Positions 35,485 through 42,710 of a DNA stretch of 42,710 nt are shown one piece after another. The position numbers were made by a program, and so were the translations under genes. The stretch spans positions 1 through 42,710 of the forward strand of contig LSSN01005778.1 of assembly GCA_001970855.1 (NCBI GenBank), in the 5' to 3' direction. Position 1 is the first letter of the stretch; every line of letters begins with the position of its first letter. A model generated the notes under the pieces. It saw only the letters and a program-made list of their open reading frames with translations, was not told the origin of the DNA and searched no databases. The stretch comes from Smittium culicis. Taxonomy: Eukaryota; Kickxellomycota; Harpellomycetes; Harpellales; Legeriomycetaceae.

Positions 35485-36710
35485 TCCAATGGAATCCCAG
35501 TTAAATTAAACCAAGAAAACTTACTCAATAAATTAGCCAATAAGATCAATAATTGGAAATACAGAAAATTATTGATTAAAGGGAAAGTGATTTTTGGCCA
35601 ACACTTTTCTATTATCGAAAATATGGTACTCCGCACACATTATACCATTTGATAATGAATTTATCACAAAATAAAAAAAAAAATTAATGATTTTATATGG
35701 AGCAATAAGAAATTACATATTAAAATTGATACGCTAGAACTAGAAAAAAAGAACGGAGGGCTGGGCTTAATTAACATTAGTTCCCAATCAAAAGCTTTAT
35801 TCATAAAATGGTATAACGACCTTCTGGCAAATAAACACACAATATGGAGGAACCAAGCAATCTCGAATCTCGAATAAATAATAAATGACTTGGACGGAAT
35901 TATAATATATACGATTTATTGGAAAATAGTGAACCACCAAAATATTATGAAAAGCTCCCACAAATTTGGAGCGAATCAATCAAAATATCAAAACAAGTCT
36001 TCAAACTAGAAACAACCGACATTGATAACTGGTCATAAGAAAGAATAGAATGCTTGGACTAAAAAAAATTTGCAAATTGATTGTATTAAACTTAAAAAGA
36101 GATATACAGTGGCTATTAGCAAACGACATAACTAACTGTGGCAATTTTTTCAGAAAATGCAATTTGATATGGAAAGATCAATTATATTCCATATTTTCAA
36201 CCAAAGTCAACAATAAAATAATTGACTTTCCGGTTAGTTTAGAGATCAAAGGCAAATGGTTTGATAGTCCATATAATGATATACGTCAATACCCAATGAA
36301 ATATTCTCCAAAAGCAACTCGCCATGAATTAATTTTTGTGGCAAACTAGTAAGAAATAAAATAGAGTTGGTAAATAGAAAAGATCCAATAGTCGAACCCA
36401 AATGGGATAAGATTGGTGGAACAAATACAATTGACCTATCTTTTAACTGGCTAAAAATACACACAATTGATCTGGAGCCTAAAATTACCAGTCATCTATG
36501 GCTTCTCATTCACAACGCACTTAAAACTGGAGAAAAATCATTACTTGGAACAAAGGGATATATAGCCAATCGCAAGAATGCAAATCTTGCATAGAAAGAA
36601 AGGAAACCACTCAAAATATTTACTTTGGATGCAAAAGAGTAAAAGATTTGTGGAAAAAAATTTTACAACTTCATATGCTTAAATTCACTCGATAATGGAC
36701 TAGCCAGTAA
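35485..36710 (+). pseudogene. LINE C C-terminal region with cysteine finger, decayed
   Basis: Coding resumes in frame after one stop (LNQENLLNKLANKINNWKYR, typical of L1-type sequence following RT) and then breaks repeatedly. HLWLLIHNALKTGEKSL (36367-36594 frame) and CKSCIERKETTQNIYFGC near 36589-36645 match the zf-RVT region at the end of ORF2. A final open piece lies at 36712-36948. Confidence 0.6.
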
Positions 36711-37169
36711 ATTGACCACTGAGGTAATTTTCAAATTTTTACAGCAAATAGATAGAAAATTTCCAAAGGTAGACATCTTGTATGGACTAGCAACCCGGAG
36801 CATTAATCGAGAAAGAGCCGAGGCTGCCCTATCAGATACAAATATATCTGGCGCAGGAATATTTAATAGGTGGAAACACGCCCTACAGCAAAAAATTAAT
36901 ATGAATTTTAAACACGCTAAAAAAAGAGAATCCTGGATATATATATAAGAACCAAATGGTTCTCAATAAGGCCTGGAGATAAGCTAGTGTTCAGTGATAG
37001 CTGATAACAGTAAACCTCAATTTTCTCTTTTTCTAAGCCCCTATACTTATAATTATACTCATACTCAAAGCTTTGATTTTTAACTTCTAAAAATCTTTAT
37101 TTTAAATAGAATTTAATTTTAATAAAAAAAATATATAACATAAGAATAAATTCGTAATTTGAAATGTGA

Positions 37170-37370
37170 TTATTTATCAATAAACCATGGATTAAGAAAA
37201 AGCGATTACCTGTCATCTTATCTATACAATATAATTGCTGAGCCCATATAATTAATGCTTAGTAAAGAGATAGAAGGAATTAAAATACCAAATGTAAAAA
37301 TCAAAGCTTTGGCCTACGCTGAGCATATTTTTTATTTTAAGAATATTATCGAATATAAACCTCTTTAAAG
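37170..37370 (+). pseudogene. Isolated reverse transcriptase fragment (motifs B and C) of an L1/Tx1-like LINE
   Basis: One plus-strand frame reads KSDYLSSYLYNIIAEPI, a stop, then EIEGIKIPNVKIKALAYAEH. This aligns with QGDPLSSLLYNLIIKPF and FKYLAYADD of LINE C, with YADD decayed to YAEH. It is a separate, older fragment downstream of LINE C, with nothing recognisable before or after it. Confidence 0.55.
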
Positions 37371-38100
37371 TACAATATTACTACATTATAAGGCTTCTAA
37401 TGAACATATAAAGAATTCATAGTGCACTTATTTTAACATAGGCTAAGTCCAAATATTTTTAGATTGTTTGAGGTGATAAAGTATCCTCTCCGATTAGTGG
37501 TATGCCATTCAGGCCTCATTCGAATTTATTGGTAGATACAAATATATTTTTAAAAATTTTTAGACACTGAATATAATAAAGTAAAAGTGTTTTTTTAAAT
37601 GATGAATAAATAGCCACACAGGTTCCTAAAGTGCTAAATCAGTCATTTCTAAAAGTCTAAATCTATATATAGAAAATTTTCTTGGGTTGTGGTGGGCGGG
37701 TCAATCGTTCCGGAACCTTTGTCCCCGCAAACAGTATTCAACTTTTTTTATCTATCTATCGAACAATCCAGACTATTTTTTGAAGAAAAAGGACCAGGGC
37801 GATTGATGTGTTTTCAGATTTGAAAATTACATCTGCTGATGATATTATTTTACTTTTTTTTTGATTTCAAATAGTTATTTTTAAAAGTATTTATAGATTT
37901 ACAATCAGTTTGTGGCATTATGTTTTCAATCGAAACTCTATAAATAAATGATTTTGTAGAAGTTACACTTTGTGAAATATTTGTACTTTTTTTTCGAGCC
38001 TAATTCAGAGGTTGTGGATTTCATCTACATAGAGATTGTATCTTTTGAAGCTGTATTTAGAGTAGGCTTCGAAATTAAATATCATAGTATCTGAATATTG
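37371..38100. other. Junction between LINE remnants and the DIRS-like element
   Basis: No readable coding sequence. GTGGTGGGCGGGTCAATCG at about 37687-37705 is unusually GC-rich and shares GGTGGGCGGG with the other end of the DIRS-like element (near 42536), so this may be its distal terminal region. Confidence 0.35.
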
Positions 38101-39430
38101 GATTATTGAGTATTTTTTAGTATTACTTAAATAGTATTTCAATTTTTTAACTGGGGACAGATTTTTGATTCTGATAAATGGAGAAAGATACGTCGATTTT
38201 TCTATCCTACCATTATGGTATGGGCGCGAAAAATATAATGTTTTATTTTCACCTTCGCGTATCTATATGTATCACAGTGTAGACGTGATAGAGAGCGGCA
38301 TGGCTTCAAAAACCATTCGACCTAGAATTAATAATGCAAGTGTTTGACAGGATTTTCCCCTTAAACCGGAGTTTTTTTGCTGACAAATCACATAGCATAT
38401 TGTTAATCTGTCCGAATTAAAATTCTATCATTATTATTTCTATTATTATTATTAGTATGTACACTTCTCTTTTAAAGGATAATATTAAAAAACCTAGAGA
38501 ATTATTGCATATAAGGATCCAAAAATATCTAAATAAACCATTATCAAAAGAAAAGAATAAAACAACAAAAAACTTATAAATTAATCTTTTCAAAACGTAA
38601 AAACCCTAGTGATATTAAGCTAGGTACAAATAACAAATAAAATCCTTTGAAATATGGGCATTTTTTTTTTTAATTCGCTGCACGTACGCCAAGATGTGGC
38701 TACTTCTAGAAAAATAATAGATTTCTTACTTAGAATATTGGCTCTTAAAATTTTTCTCTCGCTTCATGATTCAATTAATTCAAAAATCGTACCAACGTCC
38801 TAAGTTGGCACACTTGGAGATACTTTTTTTATGCAGTTTTTTTAGGCATACTAGTAGTCTAAAAACTCTTTTATCTAAAGAAATAGGTTTTAAACATGAG
38901 TAGGTCTTTAATAGCTGTTCTGATATAGCTGTGAAATCCATTTTCACCTATCCTGGCTTCATATCCAATCATGAAAAAAATTTTGAGAGGCATTTAGTAT
39001 CATATTTTTTGTGGGTCATGATTATATACAGAGGCCCATTTGTAGTATTTTTTCCAGAATACATTATAGGCCTTTATTTTATTTGGCCTAACTATTTTTG
39101 ATATTAAATTTTTAGCCTCAGATGTGAGTACTGTGTCTTTTTCCCTGGTATTTTCATTGCTTGAATTTTCCATACGTGACTTGGTGTTGGCAGATTTATT
39201 GGAAGGAGTGGATATAACTTAAATAATAGTGGGTAACATTGCTGTCCTGTAAAATTCGCTAAAACTGATACTAAATATAAGCTCTGTATTATTACCCGTC
39301 TTATTTTTGGTAAAATTAGAATTGGTGGTGGGAGGGGGGGGGTTGACGCATATCCTAGATTTTGGCTAAGGGTGCATTTGTGCATCTGTACCCAATGAAT
39401 TTTCATCTGAAACTTGTGAAAAATATTCTT
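38100..39430 (-). pseudogene. DIRS-like connector and tyrosine recombinase remnant
   Basis: The segment PPPPILILPKIRRVIIQ followed by ANFTGQQCYPLLFKL matches the conserved stretch between RNase H and recombinase in DIRS/Ngaro elements (proline-rich, then AP-W--Q-WYP-L). Then come AYNVFWKKYYKWASVYNHDP, DVGTIFELIES, KKSIIFLEVATSWRTCSEL with the first catalytic-type Arg region, and LSPVKKLKYYLSNTKKYS, the typical CPV--L--YL--T element. I could not read the final H-x-x-R and Tyr box. Confidence 0.6.
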
Positions 39431-40752
39431 TTAGCTGGTGGATAAATGTTGATGCATACAATCCTACCCTCAATGGACTCCAAACCTTGTTTACTAAGTT
39501 GAAACAGTGTCTGTAAAGCCTCCGTTCCCAGAGCTAGTTTAAATTTTGCGAGAGCCAGTCTTCTAAAAAATTTTCCTTCCATGTTATGTGAGTAATATTT
39601 AGTAATATTTTGCTTTCCATGATGATTTTAAATCACTTTTTTGTCAAATTCAACGGTTTTTCACTCGCTTTTGTTCCCACATTGGTAAATATGGCCTTAT
39701 TTGTTATTTTTTGCGTTTGTATTAGGGATTTTTGTTTTCTTCTATTTGTAAAGTACAGTATTAAAGCGTGTAGTTGAGTCGCAGCTTCTTTTATTTTGAT
39801 GATTCCTCTAGCACGTTTTCGTCCCAAATTCCGCTCATCGAAATTATACTGCTAATGATACCCCAGAATTTACATGAATCACCCGTAGTTCCAGAAGCTG
39901 GTTCGTTTGGTTTTGTAGGCTATAAGACTAGCGGTGAACTGTTTCGATTGAAAGGTGAAATTCCAATCATTTCAGATCGTTTATTTTATTCTCTGACAGA
40001 GGAAAAGGAGCGTAGTAGTAGTACTTTGAGATCTTTAAAGCTAGTATGATATCGATCTGGTGTTCACGAGCTTTGATCGAGTCTGTAGTTACTGCTACTG
40101 CTGATTCCGAGAATACTAAATTGAGAACAATAGGCTGTCTGGTTTTGAAGTGTATATTTAGTGCATTTCGTACCTTTCGGGGTATATTTTTCAGCAGGTA
40201 TTTGTTGGAATGGATGAACATTTTCTTTGTATCGAAAACACATCTCATAATTTCTGGTGAGAATAAGAGTCAATCAATGATTTTTCAGTGTTCAAGATAA
40301 AGCCCAAATTCTGTAAACGCCTCATGATTATCTTTGTATTAATATGGCATTCTTCTGATGATTTTCTCAGGATTACTATGCTGTTTATAATTAATAATAG
40401 ACGAATGTTGATCAATCTCGGTGGCTATATGGATGCCCTCATAATTTTTGGAGAATACTCTTGAGAATGCTTTCAATCCAAATTGAAGTGTTAGAAACTC
40501 GGATATCTATCGCTGGTGTATGAATCGGTACATCTGGGACGACGATTTATGTAGTAAGATGTGGTGATAAGCCGATTTATCATCAATATTGCTATAAAAT
40601 AGTTCGAAGGGGCTAATTCTCAGATATTTTGTACCTTTCTCTTTGAAGCCTTCTTTTACAAAATTCTCGTTTAGGTAGGTCGTGTACAGCGATGGGCGGA
40701 TTTTTTTTGGCTCTTCACGGAAGAATACCGGAGGCGCATATGTTTTGTTCAT
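39430..40752 (-). pseudogene. DIRS-like reverse transcriptase and RNase H remnant
   Basis: RT: FREEPKKIRPSLYTTYLNEN (fingers), NIDDKSAYHHILLHKSSSQM (motif A), FLTLQFGLKAFSRVF (motif B), then in another frame LIINSIVILRKSSEECHINT, where YIDD is decayed to IINS, followed by LGFILNTEKS and VFDTKKMFIHSNKYLLKNI. The RNase H part reads ITNKAIFTNVGTKASEKPLN, matching the DNTTA-AYIN-GGT-S-L form of DIRS elements. The catalytic residues of motif C are lost, so the enzyme is dead. Confidence 0.72.
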
Positions 40753-40759
40753 GTCCCGT

Positions 40760-42249
40760 AGATTCCCAGATTCCAGGTCTACTCTGGATTTTAAATAATC
40801 TTCAACGATACTGCGTATTGCATCTGAATAGTGTTTTTTTATTGGTAAAGCTTTTTTTTTTTTTTGGTGTCTGAGTTAGCTTCGAAGCAAGTGATATTCT
40901 GTACCCATTTTTTAGAATATCTATGCACAAAGTACTTTTTACATATTTCCTCCATTTTTTTAAAATGTTGAAAAAAAATTGTTTTCAACACTAATACCCT
41001 TTGGAGGCTCCCTGATAGGCTTACCTGGAGATATAGAATTGGGATTTTTTTCTACTGATGCGAAGTTTTTAAGCCATTCTGTACATTTTTCGAAAAAAAA
41101 TTTTACTGGTTGATCGGCGATAATATCGGACGATAGTTCAATAGTTTTTGTTTTTCTGGTGCTTTTATATTTTTATGAAGATTTTAATTTTTTCCTGTTA
41201 TCTGCGTTTTTTCGATTTTCGGCTGTTCCATTGGATATTTCCAGATTGCTTTTTCTTTAAATTTACTACTTTTGGTATGGTTTAGAGATTTTTCCTTTTG
41301 TCACTCTGAAGACCTATTGAGTTTTGTGGCGTTTTTTCAGATTGTATTCTAAAATTTCGATATTTATTGGAACTAGGGGTATTTCCGTACTGAGGCTTAT
41401 TGGTTTTTGTGTCGCTTGCTTGAGCCGTACTCATCACGAAATTTTGTTTTCAAAATAGTTATCCTTTCTACCCAACGCTTTTATAGCCTCTTTGATAATA
41501 CTGTACTCCTATTTTCTGCTGAGAGAAATAGTTCAGCTGTTAAGAGCCATCCCTACGAGCTTATCATTTTTAGAGTTTTTCTTTGCTTTTTACATTTGTT
41601 CCAAGGTTTTCTGAATAGTCAGAATGCGAATTTCAGGTTTTTATGTATCAGGAGAGCTGGTTGCAGTGTGATTTTCGAATCCAAGATCTTTGGGATATGA
41701 TGTTATTCTAAATTTTTCCTGCTAGTACGCGTAATAAAACGCAAGCCTGAGTAAATCTTGGGAGTTTCCGTTGATTTATTGAGAAAATGATTCAATTTCG
41801 GTTCTAGTCGGTTTTTAGAGCTGATTGAAGAGTCTTGAGAATTCTTCGATTTGAACTGCAATTCTATAAAGGTCGAGGATTTTTTGTTCAGAATCTGCTA
41901 TTTCTTTATTCTCTTCATCAGTTTTTTGGCTAAGCTTGAGACTCTTATAGAGCTCGTTGCTTTTGAAGTGGCCCCCGCTAGGTGCTGGGTGTCCACCATT
42001 GATTAAAGAAATCGATTGGGATACAGATTATTCTCCCAATTGTTTTTTTCTAGCTATTCATTGCTTTCATGACATATCACATGTTTCACGGTAATAGGAA
42101 TCGCCTTCAGTGGCGTAAATCCGACCTACCTTATCATATTCAGTTTGTGCGATAAGGTTGTATTTGTTTTTTCCAGATTCTTGTGCTTCGTTGAGCTTCT
42201 TGATTTTGCGTTGAAGAGCTTCATAGCTCTGTTGTTTTTCATTGTTCAT
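40760..42249 (-). pseudogene. DIRS-like gag remnant
   Basis: An intact 60-codon start (42249-42067) is a charged helical segment (ALQRKIKKLNEAQESGKNK). Downstream on the minus strand the coding continues with GGHPAPSGGHFKSNELY and ADSEQKILDLYRIAVQIEEF. Stops fall mostly where Gln or Arg would be likely (for example after FNQL, FSQ and YYAY). It then runs into the RT. The assignment as gag rests on position and helical character rather than a named motif. Confidence 0.5.
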
Positions 42250-42312
42250 AGTAGATTTATTTATTAAAAATTTTATATACCTTGTATATATTCATTAATT
42301 TAAATAATTTTT

Positions 42313-42384
42313 ATGTAAGAATTAATCGAGCTCTTTAGAGCGAAGATTAATTCATATTATACGAGGAGAGGAGACATATTAAGT
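42313..42384 (+). repeat. 72-bp inverted repeat, left arm
   Basis: This arm is the reverse complement of 42547-42618 with a single mismatch (ATACGAGG against ATATGAGG). It begins 64 bp upstream of the gag start on the minus strand. The arm itself contains an inner palindrome (GAATTAATC at 42319-42327 with GATTAATTC at 42345-42353, and CTCT with AGAG inside). Confidence 0.95.
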
Positions 42385-42546
42385 GTTATCATCTTATTGG
42401 ATAAAACTAAACCGAAAATCTAAAGCCAATAAAAATAAGTGAATTAAAATGAACTAAAAAATTTTTTATGGTATAGACTGTGAAGTACACGTTAGTGATA
42501 TCCTTATCATCTTTCGGCAAAGGTAAAATGGGTACGGGTGGGCGGG
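42385..42546. other. 162-bp spacer between the inverted arms
   Basis: Non-coding. It includes TTATCATCTT twice (at about 42386 and 42506, the second as TTATCATCTTT) and a GC-rich box GGGTGGGCGGG at the right end next to the arm. It could be a promoter or circle-junction segment of the DIRS-like element. Confidence 0.5.
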
Positions 42547-42618
42547 ACTTAATATGTCTCCTCTCCTCATATAATATGAATTAATCTTCGCTCTAAAGAG
42601 CTCGATTAATTCTTACAT
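42547..42618 (-). repeat. 72-bp inverted repeat, right arm
   Basis: Near-perfect inverted copy of 42313-42384. The low divergence contrasts with the heavy decay of the adjoining coding region. Confidence 0.95.
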
Positions 42619-42627
42619 TATACTTCA

Positions 42628-42646
42628 GAGAGGAGACATATTAAGT
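42628..42646 (+). repeat. 19-bp direct copy of the arm tip
   Basis: GAGAGGAGACATATTAAGT repeats exactly the last 19 bp of the left arm (42366-42384), just 9 bp after the right arm. Together the order is tip, inverted tip, tip again, which suggests a terminal or circle-junction structure. Confidence 0.85.
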
Positions 42647-42710
42647 TAATCCAGATTAAAAATCGATTCGGTCAAGTTGTTCGAAGGATTTCTTGCGAGT
42701 CGATAATAGG

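Larger units (their letters stand above)
31669..37030 (+). mobile_element. LINE C: near-complete L1/Tx1-like non-LTR retrotransposon
   Basis: This is the best-preserved element in the window. It has an ORF1 with a CCHC knuckle (31669-33168), an APE endonuclease (33234-33965), a linker (34052-34642), an RT with intact YADD (34690-35484) and a C-terminal region with a cysteine finger (to about 36.7 kb). It is interrupted by three in-frame stops in ORF1 and by about four frame changes in ORF2 before the C-terminal part, several of them in long A runs. The C-terminal third is more decayed. Boundaries are set by the ORF1 start and the end of readable coding sequence; no poly-A tail or target duplication was established. 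Confidence 0.85.
37680..42618 (-). mobile_element. DIRS-like tyrosine-recombinase retrotransposon, decayed
   Basis: The minus strand shows the DIRS/Ngaro order gag, RT, RNase H, connector and tyrosine recombinase, all broken by stops and frameshifts. No integrase or long terminal repeats of the LTR type are seen. The RT has SNIDDKSAYHHILLHKSSSQ, the form typical of DIRS RTs (SIDLKDAY-HI-I). The gag-proximal flank carries inverted 72-bp repeats. The distal end is uncertain. Confidence 0.78.

Noticed and set aside
1..42710. CRISPR array, bacterial operon or prophage content
   Set aside because: The genes are spliced eukaryotic genes and the repeats are retroelements; no regularly spaced repeat array is present.

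Overview
The window is AT-rich nuclear DNA from a eukaryote, most likely an early-diverging (non-Dikarya) fungus. The genes carry many short GT...AG introns (about 60-150 bp) and use the standard code. RAD51 has fungal-type features, such as an acidic N-terminus leading into an AGP-type motif and the segment [18 protein letters not shown] clear Integrator subunit 3 gene argues against yeasts and most Dikarya, which are generally thought to lack Integrator. A Harpellales/Kickxellomycotina-like host would fit, but that placement is inference.

Left part (1-21.4 kb), six host genes: DNA2 (minus, C-terminal helicase cut off by the window edge); an EEF1AKMT4/METTL13-like lysine methyltransferase (plus, 1 intron); a phytanoyl-CoA dioxygenase family protein (plus, 5 introns); RAD51 (minus, 5 introns, convergent with the dioxygenase); a SLC38/AVT-type vacuolar amino-acid transporter (minus, 2 introns next to tiny first exons); and INTS3 (plus, 9 introns, 1576 codons) with an acidic insert and a long Asn/Ser-rich tail. 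Gene-poor AT-rich spacers separate them, the largest being 12.35-15.78 kb. DNA2, RAD51 and INTS3 (which is also SOSS-A) all belong to homologous recombination, although the grouping may be chance.

Right part (21.4-42.7 kb), a retrotransposon graveyard. In order: LINE A (22.3-27.7 kb, plus; gag-like ORF1, APE endonuclease, RT and a CCHC zinc finger, all broken); LINE B (about 29.4-31.6 kb, plus; L1/Tx1-like endonuclease and RT remnants); LINE C (31.67-37.0 kb, plus; the best-preserved copy, with a CCHC ORF1, endonuclease and an RT that keeps YADD); an RT scrap at 37.2 kb; and a DIRS-like tyrosine-recombinase retrotransposon on the minus strand (about 42.6 to 37.7 kb; gag, RT, RNase H, tyrosine recombinase). 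At the gag-proximal end of the DIRS-like element lies a pair of 72-bp inverted repeats with one mismatch, 162 bp apart, followed by a further 19-bp direct copy of the arm tip. This structure and the fungal INTS3 are the most noteworthy items. I found no tRNA, rRNA or CRISPR array.
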